DNA of 64,000 nt, from NCBI GenBank assembly GCA_944472135.2, contig OX235263.1:15855517-15919516 (forward strand), given 5' to 3'. Positions 51,515 to 62,719 of this stretch are shown here, one piece after another. The first letter of the stretch is position 1, and each line of letters opens with the position of its first letter. This stretch comes from Trichobilharzia regenti. Lineage: Eukaryota > Platyhelminthes > Trematoda > Strigeidida > Schistosomatidae. The notes below the pieces were generated by a model that searched no databases, was not told the DNA's origin, and worked only from the letters and a program-made list of their open reading frames with translations. Position numbers and translations under genes: made by a program.

Positions 51515-52942
51515 AATAATAACAGCTTTATTCCAAACAGTATTTGTGGTACAGGTATGGAATTTTCAGCATGCATTACAATATGTTGCATCTAAGTACC
51601 TCGTAAATTTTAAAAGATTTCAAAATCAAAAAGCAATACCAAAAAAAGGATAAAATAAATAAAAAGAACAGCTTTGCGTAAACTTTATTAACAATGCACT
51701 ACACGATATCAAATATAAAATTGGTGTGTAGTAGAAGATGAGAACAACAGTGTAATAGTAACGAGGAAAGGAAAACAAAAACCAGTGGGACTATTTGTTA
51801 GAGTGACGCAGTAAGTTGATCGTGTCATACCTAACGGATTTCTCATCACATAACAGCTGTGCCAGATATGGTATTGCGGAGTTTTTGTATTTGGTAGTCC
51901 TAGCATATAGCCAGCCTCCTATAACTGCTTCTAGTTTCCAGATGAAATGCAAAGAGAGAGCTGCGTATAGAGAAGAGCTCGGGGTCACAATATAGTATTC
52001 GCTAGTTTCTTACATGACATAATATGTCTATCCACAGTAGTGTTAAAAGTTGGTTTAACGATATCCCACTTACCCTACTAACGGCTTTTAGTGCCTTTGT
52101 CATCAAAGCAAAGTCTTACTTAAGTAGTCCAGGAAAGATTAATGGGGAGCAGTAAAGAGGGATGGATAAAATACAGGAATTGATAAACTGAGAAAGCAAA
52201 AACTGCTTTATACTAGACTGCCTTAACTTTTAACGTAGAACGTTAAGCGAAATGCCTTTTTAGTAACTCAGAAGATGTGGAAGGTAGTTGACATTAGATG
52301 TAATTTCAACCTCTATGCCATCAATGATAGTTAGGCCTGTGAGCTAACTAGTTGCTGTAGGTCACGTTTATGTCTGAAAGTGAAATTGACTACCAGACAT
52401 TTAGACGGATTCAACTTAAGACCGTTTGAAGAGGACCACTGACTAATTTCCGACAGAAAGTTATTTAATTTGGGACAATATAACTGAGAGTTGACAGGCA
52501 TAGAAACAGAGGGAGGATCAGCATACTTAACAAAAGTGGCTACATCAGAATGAGTCAAGTCATGTAAGAAAAAAGAAAACAGAACAGGAGAAAGAACAGC
52601 ACCTTGAGGAACACCAGCTAAAGTAAGTGAGGTAGTGGAGGACTTTTAGTTGTAGACGGTGTACTGCTTCCTATCAGAAAAATAGGAATGCAACTACTTA
52701 TTTGTTCAGCTCTCAGCCTGTGTTGCAGCAAGCTTACTTAGCAAGAGAGACCTGGGAACAGAGTCAAATGCAGATGTGTTATCAAGGAAGGCACAGCGAA
52801 CGTATTCAGCTCCTTTATCTAAACTAGAGACTATGCTATGATGTAGGACAACAGCGGCATCTAAGGGTCACCTACTATGTTTATAAGTAAACTGGTTGGG
52901 TCATTCAAAGGTTTTAAAGATTAAGTAAAATAAGTCTTTCAG
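51515..52942 (-). mobile_element. LINE-C copy, RT to 3' end
   Basis: Minus strand. RT: EYVRCAFLDNTSAFDSVPRS (motif A), LAGVPQGAVLSPVLFS (motif B), FVKYADPPSVSMPVN (motif C, YADD changed to YADP), SNGLKLNPSKCLVVNFTFRH. C-terminus with WLYARTTKYKNSAIPYLAQ, 3' UTR, terminus GCTGAAAATTCCATACCTGT with TTATTATTACT (51.52 kb). Frameshifts and stops between blocks; RT inactive by the lost aspartate. The 5' end abuts LINE-A at 52.945 kb. Confidence 0.88.
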
Positions 52943-52961
52943 TAACTTTCAGAAAAGTGAG

Positions 52962-54630
52962 GTGATAACAATGGGTCTTAACTTAACAGTAGGTTCACTT
53001 GCTCAAGTTATAAGGAAATATCCTAGCGATGAAAATCTCCCTGAATGGGATATAGACACAGGTCCTCCATCCTTAACTGAGGTTACTAAAGCTGTCACCA
53101 ATCTGAAACTAGGTAAAGCAACGGGACCTGATGGAATGACCAGAGGTATTTAAGTACGGCGGAGAGAGTTTACTGTCTGCATTAACTGAGGTTCTAGGCA
53201 GCGTCTGGGAATCAGAAGAAGTCCAATCGGGTTGGTGTAAGTCACTGATTATCCCCATATACAAGAAGGGAGACAAGTCTTCCTGTGATAATCACAGAGG
53301 GATTAGCTTGACTAATATAGTATCTAAAGTCCTAGGCTCAATAATCATGCGTAGACTGAGTGGTGCTCGGGAAGCACAAACACGAGAGAGCCAGGCAGGC
53401 TTTAGACCAGGAAGAGGGTGTATTGATCATATCTTCACCCTCCGACAGATTCTAGAACATAGGCATTCCTACCGGCGTCCAACAGTCATTATATTTCTTG
53501 ACCTAAAGGCAGCATTCGACTCTGTCGATCGAGAAGTTCTCTGGAGATGCTTGGCTGTAAAGGGAATTCCGAGAAAATATATTGCACTGATTAAGGCACT
53601 CTACTCGTACTCATACAGCCAGGTGAGGGCTTACGGCGAGCTGTCATCTGAACTGGTGACGACCAGTGGTGTCCGTCAAGGATGCCCATTATCTCCTTTT
53701 CTATTCAACTTCATCATAGATGTGTTAATGGACTTAACCCTAGGTGACTTCAGCGACTCAGGGATTGACTTGCTACCGGGGAATAATCTCGTTGACTTGG
53801 AATATGCAGACGATATAGTCCTTCTAGGCGAAGACGCTGACGAAATGCAGAGTCTTCTAAACACCTTGAGCCGCAATCTACGAATGTTTGGCATGCGATT
53901 CGCTCCCGCCAAATGCAAGATGATGTTACAGGACTGGACTACATCGACGCCTAGTTTAAAAATAGGAAGTGAAGTGGTAGAGCACGTTGACCGCTTCACT
54001 TATTTGGGAAGTACCATCAGCCCCAACGGGCTGATCTCTGACGAAATCTCAGCACGAATACAGGGGGCTCGTTTCGCATTTGCCAGTTTACGCCGACTCT
54101 GGCGTAGACGAGATGTTCGACTATCGACCAAAGGGCGGGTGTACTGCTCATCAGTCCGCTCCGTCCTCCTTTATGGTTGTGAGACCTGGCCACTGAGAGT
54201 GGAAGACATGAAAAGACTAGCTGTCTTTGATCATAGGTGCCTGCGCTCTATTTCCCGTGTAAAGTGGCATAATAAGGTGAGCAACATTGAAGTTAGGCGT
54301 CGAGGTCTAGGTAAACAGGGGAAATCAATCGACGAAGTCGTGAAGTTACAAAGACTGAGATGGTTAGGACATGTGTTACGTATGCCAAGCCATCGCCTCC
54401 CTCGACGAGCAATGTTAGCGGATATAGGGTCAGGCTGGAAAAAAGCTAGCGGCGGTCAAACAAAAACTTGGCATCAGTCAATGAAATCCACAACAGTTGG
54501 TCTAAGCCACGTAGAAAGGTGTAGACTTCCAGGCTGGGGTCCTCGGGACGGTAAAAATCTATGGTTGGAAACAATTGGTGACATGGCTCAAAATCGTTCT
54601 CAGTGGCGCAGATGCATCCACTCCCTGTGA
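52962..54630 (+). pseudogene. LINE-A reverse transcriptase ORF (one frameshift)
   Basis: The first piece (52962-53153) ends in LGKATGPDGMT; a 2-base deletion at about 53.14 kb shifts the frame, and a single open frame then runs 53140-54630 (about 496 codons). Motifs: LIIPIYKKGDKSSCDNHRGI (finger), IFLDLKAAFDSVDREVLW (A), TTSGVRQGCPLSPFLFNF (B), EYADDIVLLGED (C, intact), FTYLGSTISPNGLISDEISA, YGCETWPLRVEDMKRL and RLRWLGHVLRMPSHRLPRRA. RT reaction: copies element RNA onto nicked target DNA. The endonuclease is missing because of 5' truncation, so it is not autonomous, but RT motifs are all intact. Confidence 0.9.
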
Positions 54631-54794
54631 CTTATGATCTCCAATGAAACTGTTTTGTATTTCTTTATTACTCCTTTGTCTCACACCTCTGCTCACTGTC
54701 TCTATTATGCTTTTCTTGTACTTTCTTCTCTTGCTTCGCGTGCTACACGGAGTGTGGCGACTTGAACTTCCGCACATTTGTGCAAAGTTCTATG

Positions 54795-54822
54795 TCGAAA
54801 ACAGACAGACAGACAGACAGAA
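54795..54822 (+). repeat. CAGA tandem repeat, LINE-A tail
   Basis: Five CAGA units directly after the LINE-A 3' UTR. Confidence 0.9.
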
Positions 54823-54899
54823 TGAAAATCCAGTGAACTGGTTTGGTATAATTCATAAAGTATTGTAAGGTGGTTTTCTTATCAGATTGATGCTTTTTG

Positions 54900-55120
54900 A
54901 CTACATAAGCGGTCTTCTTGAATTCCTTCACTTTCCGAGTGGAACATGGAGCTTCACGCTTCAGATTTAAATTTCTCACTGATAGTGGGGGTGTTCACCT
55001 ACGTACGAGGTAAGGTTGCCAGACCAACACTCAACCTTCTATCTCTCTTTACTGAGCTTATTACTGACCAAGTAAGAGTTTTGTAGTGCATTGGCATAAG
55101 TGAGAACCCTGGACCACTTA
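54900..55120 (-). repeat. SINE-2 relic with LINE-B-type tail
   Basis: Minus strand: TCAGTAATAAGCTCAGTAAA, GAGAGATAGAAGGTTGAGTG, GAACACCCCCACTATCAG, ending GAAGCTCCATGTTCCACTCG. Head nearly lost (CCAGGGTTCTCACTT). Confidence 0.6.
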
Positions 55121-55319
55121 GCGAGTAATTAGCAAGCATTCTGCCATTTCTGTCACTGACAACAAACAAATGAGTGAATCTGATGACATTTATAGCTTTC
55201 CGTTTAAGAAAGGTGAATAGTGATCAAGACAGCAGCAGTATGTCTGACTAATAACTTACCCTGTTCAACTGTTTCCATGTGAGTAATTAAATACATACTT
55301 TATCCAGAACAGACGGTAT

Positions 55320-57066
55320 TTGTATCACATACACGTTCATTACACATTCAAAACTGAGTCCTGGGCTATTGACTGGCTGCACTCTTACTTCTCCAAAAGG
55401 ATGCAATACACGGTGTATAATGGTGTATATTCCTCTCCTTTGCTTACTGAAGCTGGTGTTCCTCAGGGTGCTGTTCTCTCGCCGTTTCTCTTTTCTTCTT
55501 CTTACATGACTTACCTCTCTCAGACGAAATCAACTTCGTCAAATATGCAGATGACCTGACTGTTTCGCTTCCCGTTAAGTCTCAGTCAGACTGCTTCAAA
55601 TTAAATAGCTTCCTGTCGGACATCAGTGAGTGGTCTAAACTAAATGGCCTCATGCTGAATCCCTCAAAATGCCAGACTGTCGACTTCTTCTTTAGGCATA
55701 AACGAGATCTACAAACACTAGTAAGCACTCATGATGTCTGTAGAATTGAGGGGACTATAATTGAAACAAAGTCTAATGCAAAATACCTCGGATTAGTTCT
55801 ATCTTCCCACCTTACTTAGTCATCTCATATCCAAATGATTTCCAAGAAAGTGTTTCGTCTAACCTACTGCATTAAGAAACTTAGACTAACTGGAGTCACT
55901 CGACCTCTGCTTTCAAAATTTGTCGACTCCCGAATCTTACCTATTCTACTTTACTGATCCCCGTTAGTCTTTCCTGGGTTATTGAAAAAGGACTATACCA
56001 TCCTGAGAAGGATGTTGAAGGTAGTTAGTAGGACTAGAGGTGTAAAACTCAGTCAGCTCGTCACAACATTAGTGGATAAGCATCTGAATACATGCGAGAA
56101 ATGGTCTAAAACCATACTCTCTGACCCCCAACACCCCTTCCCTCTATTCCCAACTCTCTCCTTGCATCTCATCAGGTAGAAACAGAAATCAGTACAAAAT
56201 AATATATGCTCGTACAACCAAGTATAGGAACTCAACGATAGCACATTTGGCCCGTGTTCTAACTGACAGAGGCAATGTTAAGCGTGAAACCTATGACTTG
56301 CTTTGTTGTTAATAACATAATTTCGGCCCTTGTTATTTCCCCCTTACACTCTCTTATTTGTACTCTATAGTGAACAACCTTCTTAAACATACTTAGCTAC
56401 TTAAAATTATTATCATTGGCTTACTTTTTTATTCTTTATTCTATTCCTTCTTTTGTATATCTACTGGGTCCGACTATATAAACACTATGATTATTAAAAA
56501 ATTGTCCTGTCATTAACCATCATGTAATATTAGTTTTGTGGTTGTTCTTTGTTCGGCACTATTTAACTGACAATCTTGTTTGTGAACGCCACTATCACCA
56601 TCTTAATATTTTGTATTATGCAGGATTACTCACACTACCACTACAAACACCGCATTAGTGCTGACAATAAAAAAACACAACCTGAAATGTTTATTTTATG
56701 ATTGTTTAGTGTTGTTCAATCAAATTAACTGTTCATCTTGGCTATAAACATTCTTAAGAACATCTCATAACTTCTTGTTTGATCATAGCTGTTAGTGTTC
56801 ACCACGCATACACATATCATAGCTTTCACTATCCTATACTGAAATATTTTTCACTGTTGGTGTTTACCTTCCTTTCTACTTGATATTTTTAGTTGCATTT
56901 CTTTGTTATTTTTGTGTTTAGTTTTGGTTTTTTTATATTTATTTTTTGTATTACTCCTTTTATATGTACGATGAAATTAGATGCAATATTGGAGATATGT
57001 GCTGAAAATTCCACACTGTACCACAAGTACTGTTTCTGGAATAAAAGGGAAATTATTATTATTGTT
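55320..57066 (+). mobile_element. LINE-C copy, RT to 3' end
   Basis: Plus strand: SWAIDWLHSYFSKRMQYTVY, TEAGVPQGAVLSPFLFSS (motif B), after a frameshift INFVKYADDLTVSLPVK (motif C intact), NGLMLNPSKC, RRMLKVVSRTRGVKLSQL; two in-frame stops (55.82 and 55.96 kb). 3' UTR to GCTGAAAATTCCACACTGTA and GGAATAAAAGGG with ATTATTATTATTG at 57.06 kb. Motif A and upstream are missing. Confidence 0.88.
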
Positions 57067-57089
57067 GTAAAATCTAATATTTATTGATT

Positions 57090-57765
57090 TTTACGAGTTG
57101 ATCACGGATTGATATCAGTTAGAGAACCATTGTAAACCCTCACTTGAGTACTGGACAGCTGTTTCATCCTAGTTTAGGAATCATCGGCAGTATGCACCCA
57201 CCGATCGAATTCAAACCCGCCACCTTCTGGTTACAAGGCTAGCGAGCTAGTATACCATTCGGCCACTGGAACCCAATTCAATGGTTGATGAATTCTAATT
57301 TCTACCATTTCGTGATTTAGCACGACCCCAACTAACCCTTACAAACCAAATTGTAGCAAATTAATTGGATGCTCGCTAGTGAATTGCTAAAGGATGGAGT
57401 TTCCTGGAGTTCAGATGAGAAGTCGGGGCCAGTGAGGTTCATCCAGATGCCACGTGTGAGGATGGATGTCTAACCTACGACAATGGTTGAGGTAGGGCTA
57501 AATCACGAATTGGTAGAAGTTAGAATTCATGAGCCATTTAATCGCGTCCCAATGGCTAAATGGTACACGAGCTGGCATGTCTTGTAACTGGAAGGTCCTG
57601 GGTTCAAACCGCTGGCGGTGGGTGCATACTGTCGATGATTCCTAAACTACGATGAAACAGCTGTCCAGTACTCTAGTACTGATTTTCAGTGGTTCTCTAA
57701 CTGATATCAATCCATGATCAACTCATTAAAGCAAAACTAACCTTTACAAACCAAACTATAGAAAG
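57090..57765. mobile_element. SINE-1 inverted pair
   Basis: Minus copy (57090-about 57370) and plus copy (about 57375-57765), tails outside. The minus copy has core CCGATGA, GGATGAAACAGCTGTCCAGT; the plus copy has TGTCGATGATTCC, CTACGATGAAACAGCTGTCC. Both leaders are present (CCACGTGTGAGGATGGATG in the plus copy). Flanks TTTATTGATT (57080-57089) and TTTATCGATT (57766-57775) match 9 of 10. Confidence 0.8.
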
Positions 57766-57959
57766 TTTATCGATTAACTGATGCTGGTTTGTGACGAATT
57801 CTTTACAAATACAATAATCTGAATATAAATCATGAGGTCATAGACGGCTGCTTGATAAGTGTTCTTAAGCTTTAATGAGAAGTCGTAAGAGTTGGGTTAT
57901 ACCATGTAAAGGTGAAGTAGGTACTCTCAATGAAGGCATTGGTGAGGGTAGTACCGTAT

Positions 57960-58190
57960 CGTAAACTGACCAAAATCAAAATTCACGGGTCATTGAATTC
58001 TAGTCCAAATGTTCGAATGGTCGATGACCTTTGTTACATAACATGAGGATCCAGGGATCGATCCCTGGGGGGGGGTCGTGAGCTTGTACAACTCACTGAA
58101 GAGTACCAAAGAAAACATGACGAAACAGCACTTCAATGCTGTGTTGATTTTCACTGACCCCTCTAACTAATGTTTCTTAGTGACGAAATC
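57960..58190 (+). repeat. tRNA-headed SINE, SINE-1-like
   Basis: AATGTTCGAATGGTCGATG, GGGATCGATCCCTGGGG (B-box-like), then CACTGAAGAGTACC, AACATGACGAAACAGCACTT and TGACGAAATCTAAC. The order of SINE-1 parts is kept but much diverged. Confidence 0.5.
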
Positions 58191-58194
58191 TAAC

Positions 58195-58890
58195 AATCAC
58201 AATATTTATTACATTTATTTGACACCAAAAATAACGACATGTTTCAATGAATGCCTTAAAACGGTCTAAGTTTAAAAAAAAATTAAATTTCGGTGAATTT
58301 AAAATGAGTTGCTTTGTTTTGAAACCGAAAGCAGAAACATTTTTCAAAATTTGGTACCTTCATGACCTTCATTGGCGATTCGATCACTCACTGATTTCAG
58401 TTAGAGAATCATTAAAAGCCGGAGAGCTGTTTCGCCCTCCGTCTGCTCTCTGTTCACTGGGAGTCCTTTTCTCGTTGCCTTTTCAGCCAGTTTGTTGGTT
58501 GTGTTTCCTAATTCTTGAAGGTAAAATAGGAGTAGTCGTGGAGACACAGAGTACTCCTGCTGCATTGAATGCTCTTTTAATTGTAATCATCAAGCACTGT
58601 GTTTCTATGTGACTGATGTTATCATCAAAGAACTTCAGTTTTACAAACAAAAGCTTCTTTGCAGTTGTTCCTATACTGACTTGAACACTGCATGATTGAA
58701 GAATTATTTTGTGGGGTATCATTTTATGTGCAAGTAAATAAGTTCACAGTTAGCTAGTAGGTGAGAGTAACGTCATTAAAAAACACTTGTGGACAATTAA
58801 ATACGTGAATCAGTATATAGACATTTAATAAGGTTAGTGAATGAAGGCACGAATTAGAAACGGAAGGGTATTCTTTTTATATATTATTCA
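58195..58890. other. no gene seen; short SINE-1 piece
   Basis: Holds a short minus-strand SINE-1 fragment (58.385-58.44 kb: GATTTCAGTTAGAGAATCAT) and an open frame (58247-58612) with no recognisable motif. Confidence 0.4.
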
Positions 58891-58894
58891 TTTA

Positions 58895-59430
58895 TCCCTT
58901 GAGTTCCTAATGGAACACACGGCTTCAACTGCACGTCTCCACTTGCCACTTCTGTCTTCTGATCTTTTTTTCACCTGCATCCATCTTAGTCCATACTCTT
59001 TCAACTCAACAGGCTGCTTCACACGATCTCCTGCATGTCAACATTGCGCTGATGTTCCACTCACTGCTTCCCTTTTGGGTTGCACTCGAGCAATGGCCTG
59101 ACGCGCTCGCGATGTCACCCAGCGGCCTCCTCAGGGAGCGTCCAGTCCATCTCCATCCACTTTCTCCTGCATATTTGTTGGGCGATTGCTTCTTGTTTTG
59201 TTTGTTTTCTCCCTTAGTTTCTTGTTAGTGATTCTTTCTGGCCCGGCTATCCGATCTTCAGTATAAAGCGGAGACAGTTGTTGATAATGGTCTGCAATAA
59301 CCTGTTGGAAATATTCCTTGTAACCCGCCCGCAAAGTTACTGATCCGTTCCGTATAGAAGAACTGACTGACTTGACGTTGTTTGTAGTGAAAATCCGACT
59401 GAATTTTGTCGTTGATGCTGAGAGCATTCT
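58895..59430 (-). mobile_element. LINE-B 3' end
   Basis: Minus strand: STTKFSRIFTTNNVKSVSSS, QQLSPLYTEDRIAGPERITN, NMQEKVDGDGLDA, and the 3' end TGTTCCATTAGGAACTCAAG at 58.9 kb. 5'-truncated at about 59.43 kb. Confidence 0.82.
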
Positions 59431-59599
59431 AGCGTATAATTAAAATAGTAATAATAACTGTAACGATCAAAACTTGTATTTCGTAATCTGAATGCAGGAA
59501 AATCGATCTTTGAGCCTTAATTTGTAGCTGATCATGACTCCTTTGAAACATACACTCACAAAACGATTAAGGGATAGAGAAACATACTATAATTCTCAA

Positions 59600-59880
59600 G
59601 CATTGGTATGTAGCGATTTTGTTCGATTTGTTGAAGGATTTCATCACCACTTGACATCGGTTAGAGGACCATTGAAAAACCAGCTGGGAGTACTGGACAG
59701 CAGTGTTTCGTCAGCCTAATTTGAGACCCTTATTCAGCAGTACGCAGCCACCGCCAGGATTCAAACCCATAATTTCCTGGTGACAAGGTGAGCTCACGGA
59801 CCATTAAGTTACTGGGAACTGGTCCAATGGCCAGTCCATGAATTCTAACTTCTGCCAATTTACGACATGACATAGCTAAT
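59600..59880 (-). mobile_element. SINE-1 copy
   Basis: Minus strand: head CCAGTTCCCAGTAACTTAATG, B box GGTTTGAATCC, then GTACTG CTGAATA (core-like), GACGAAACACTGCTGTCCAG, tail GATGTCAAGTGGTGATGAAA and CTACATACCAATGC. Confidence 0.8.
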
Positions 59881-60184
59881 AAGCACTGTGATTCGTCATA
59901 AGATCCATTTGGTTCTGCTTATTAATAATCAGATCAAAAACTGAAAGTCACATAATTGATATGATTTTGAACAATAAGTTTTGTTCGAAACTTCATTTAG
60001 TAAATAATACTGTTTCATCACTGTGTGATACATTTAATGAACAAACTAATATGGAATCACATAAACAACGCCGTTTGGCAGCTATCCATTATGGAACATT
60101 TTCTAATATAAAATGAGTACTGTGTGAAAAAATCAGCTAACTAAAATTCATTTGTATGTAGTGTTAGAGAATAAAGTAGAATAT

Positions 60185-60350
60185 CCAAGTATTCGTTTGT
60201 AGAGATTTGATGGATTGGTTACAGGATTGGATAGGTTCCTAGTGGCCTCATGGTCTACGACCTCCGAGCCTTGTAACCAGTAGGTGGTGGGTTCGAACCC
60301 TGTGGTGTGCGTGGTGATGAAGAGTTCCAAACTAGGCTGACGAAGCTGTC
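60185..60350. repeat. SINE-1 fragments, inverted
   Basis: A short minus tail (60.19-60.235 kb: AAGTATTCGTTTGTAGAG, GGATTGGTTACAGGATT) followed by a plus body with A box GTGGCCTCATGGTCTACG, B box GGGTTCGAACCC and GATGAAGAGTTCCAAACTAG, ending where the LINE-A tail begins. Confidence 0.65.
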
Positions 60351-61140
60351 TCTGTCTGTCTGGATTCAACATAGAACTTGGCACCGAAGTGCAGAAGTTT
60401 GAGTTGCCACCTTCCAAATAGCACACAGAGGTAGACAAGAAGATGAGTGAAGAGAATCAATACAGTCTGACAAGTATAAGAGTGAAACAGAATGGGTAAT
60501 GGTAGAAAGGAATATGAAAGATTAAAGAGACTGAATACATCTGCGCTGGTCATTGACAACGATTTTGAGCCATATCACCTATTGTCTCCAGCCATTGATT
60601 CCTAGAGTCCCGAGATCCCCAACCCGAAAGTCTGAATCTCCTACCCTACCTGACTTAGTTTAACTGTCAAGGATTTCATGGATTGATGAGGCCATGTTTT
60701 TGTTTGGCCACCACTGGCTCTTTTCCAATCTGAACCTATATCAGCTAGCAATGCCAGTCGGGGGAGGCGGTGGTTAGGCATGCGCAGCACGTGACCTAGC
60801 CATCTTAGTCTATGTAACTTTATAGCCTCGTCGATTGAGTTTCCCTCTTTGCCCAACACTCTACGCCTAACGTCAACATTACTTATCTTGTGAAACCACC
60901 TAACGTGAGACAGAGATCGCAGACATCTATGATCGAAAGCAGTCAACCTTTTCATGTCTTCAACTCGTATTGTCCATGTTTCAGAGCCATAGACAAGGAC
61001 GGAGCGAACTGCTGAGCAGTACACACGTCCCTTGGTTGATAGCCAGCCGGACGTCACGCCTACGCCAGAGATGGTGTAAGTCAGCGAAAGCAGCTCGAGC
61101 TTTTCGGATCCGTGCTGAGATTTCACCGCCAATCAGTCCG
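60345..61140 (-). mobile_element. LINE-A 3' part
   Basis: Minus strand: FISTNGLIGGEISARIRKAR, HHLWRRRDVRL, after a frameshift LSTKGRVYCSAVRSVLVYGS, ETWTIRVEDMKRLTAFDHRC, RLRWLGHVLRMPNHRLPR, GSDWKRASGGQTKTW, and a 3' end with CAGACAGACAGAGACAG at 60.35 kb. The main frame is open for 163 codons. 5'-truncated. Confidence 0.9.
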
Positions 61141-61149
61141 TTGGTGCTA

Positions 61150-61235
61150 ATAAAACTGACGAAGCAGCTTTTCGGTACTTTCAGCTGGTTTTCCAATGGT
61201 TCTCTAACCAACGTCAGCTCATGATGAAATCCTGT
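61150..61235 (+). repeat. SINE-1 tail
   Basis: CTGACGAAGCAGCTTTTCGG, TTCCAATGGTTCTCTAACC, TCAGCTCATGATGAAATCCT. Confidence 0.7.
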
Positions 61236-61345
61236 AAAGTAGAATACTCCAAACGAGATAGGATCAAAACTCTCTCAGTCAGAATCACACACGAAACATT
61301 TCCCACAGACAGTCCAAGGCCAAAATGACCTTGATTCAGTCATAA
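61236..61345 (+). repeat. unnamed dispersed repeat, copy 2
   Basis: Partner of 11.035-11.19 kb; same order of blocks (CAGAATCACACACGAA, CACAGACAGTCCAAGG, TTGATTCAGTCA). Confidence 0.6.
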
Positions 61346-61349
61346 GAAA

Positions 61350-61665
61350 TCACGTACACTAACACGTCTGTCGATCGCACAAAAACAAAGAGATAATTTA
61401 ATTAAACAGGGAAAAAGACAAGTAATAATGATTGAGTTAATATATAATACTCAAATATAAGAACAATCATATACCGTCTAAAAGAAAAAAAAGGTAACAG
61501 TCACAAGATTAGTGAGATCGTTCAAAGAAGACTTATCAAATAATTATTCCGTTACAGTGATGATTTATCTCGGAGCAAACATCTTTTCATTAATTACTTT
61601 TGTTAGCCTTCTATGCGTTATATTTATTCTTTGTTATCATTATTTTATACCATGGGAATTAGGTT
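61350..61665. other. upstream of cadherin exon; no motif found
   Basis: AT-rich. Could hold the promoter or 5' UTR of the cadherin gene, but no TATA or other element could be singled out. Confidence 0.35.
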
Positions 61666-61671
61666 GAGAGA

Positions 61672-62716
61672 ATGCACTCAGGATATCTCATCACTGATTG
61701 GATTATACCATCTCTTTTATGGATTATCCTAATTCCAAATAATTTACAAATGATTATACTAATCTCTGAAGATTTTTCTGTTGATGCCTATTCATCACTA
61801 TCGACGTCTACTGAAAAAATGAACAAGGTAATATGTACGCGAGGCAAATCGACAGTCATGATGATTTCAACTATGCTGAATCAACAATACCTCAATATCC
61901 TTTACGATATTCTATTACAGAAAATCAACCCATCCAACTGAGAATCAGTAAAATAGATGATGATCTTGTAAAACTACCTGAAATGCCCTCTGAATTACTC
62001 AAACTTCTACAATCATCTAATAAACCTATGCTGTACTATCGATTAAGGGAGCCATCGAATTATTTCCATGTAAATGAGACAACCAGTGAATTGACAACAA
62101 AAACTGTACTTGATTTGGAGGCTTTATGTCCTAGATACTGTAAAGAAGATGGGTTTGACGCTGTACTGACTATCTATGTGGATGTAGTGACAACACATTT
62201 TCAGATAGTCTGTGTTGTAAATATTGAAATTACAGTGACTGATTTAGATGACAATTCGCCTATATTCCCATCAACTGTACCTAGACCATATCTACTGAAA
62301 TTAAAAGAAGTCATCTATCGTGCTGGTAAACATGTGATCTACCAAGTGCAGTGGATAAAGATGTTCAACCGAATCATGCTAAACTAGTTTATCGACTTGA
62401 ATCCCTTCCCGGTGACGAGTCCGGTGCACTGGATACATTTCTCTTGGTTGTACGGAATGACACACGTCTTGCACTTGTCTTACAAAAAGATTTAGATTAT
62501 GAATCTGTCAAAGAATATCGATTTTTCTTAGTCTGTTCATCTTTACACATCAAAAGTGATAATAACTCGCATTCAATGAGTACAGTGAGTACAGAGGATC
62601 GATTAGAAATTATTGTAGAAGTGTTGGATATAAATGATATTGAACCGACGTTTGCAAAAAGCGTTTATGAAATACAAGTTAGAGAAGACGTTCCGGTAAA
62701 TTCAACCATTTATCAA
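61672..62716 (+). pseudogene. protocadherin-like first coding exon, two frameshifts
   Basis: Starts with MHSGYLITDWIIPSLLWIIL, a signal-peptide-like segment. After a frame change at an A6 run (61814-61819) comes the first cadherin repeat: LRYSITENQPIQLRISKIDD, VLDLEALCPRYC, VNIEITVTDLDDNSPIFPST (calcium-binding D-x-D-N-S-P). A second frame change at about 62.345 kb precedes AVDKDVQPNHAKLVYRLES, LQKDLDYESVKEY and LEIIVEVLDINDIEPTF (repeat 2), then the start of repeat 3 (YEIQVREDVPVNSTIYQ) up to a clear donor (CAA then GTAAGT, 62717). Two breaks in a gene that otherwise shows good conservation suggest sequencing or assembly errors, but a decaying paralogue is possible. Product would be a surface adhesion protein. 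Confidence 0.8.
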
Positions 62717-62719
62717 GTA

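Larger units (their letters stand above)
52945..54825 (+). mobile_element. LINE-A, best-preserved copy
   Basis: A 5'-truncated RTE-like non-LTR retrotransposon on the plus strand: RT ORF with a single frameshift, 3' UTR (GAACTTCCGCACATTTGTGC) and a terminal CAGA repeat (54.80-54.82 kb), the kind of short tandem tail typical of RTE elements. Two further copies (30 kb and 60.4 kb, minus) end the same way. Confidence 0.88.

Noticed and set aside
53676..53999. 107-codon open frame on the minus strand
   Set aside because: It is antisense to the LINE-A reverse transcriptase and has no features of its own.
62326..62351. A 26-nt GT...AG intron that would restore the cadherin frame
   Set aside because: Removing it would delete the conserved G-x-x-V-x-x-V strand of the cadherin repeat; a 4-base loss keeps the fold better. 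It was kept only as an alternative.
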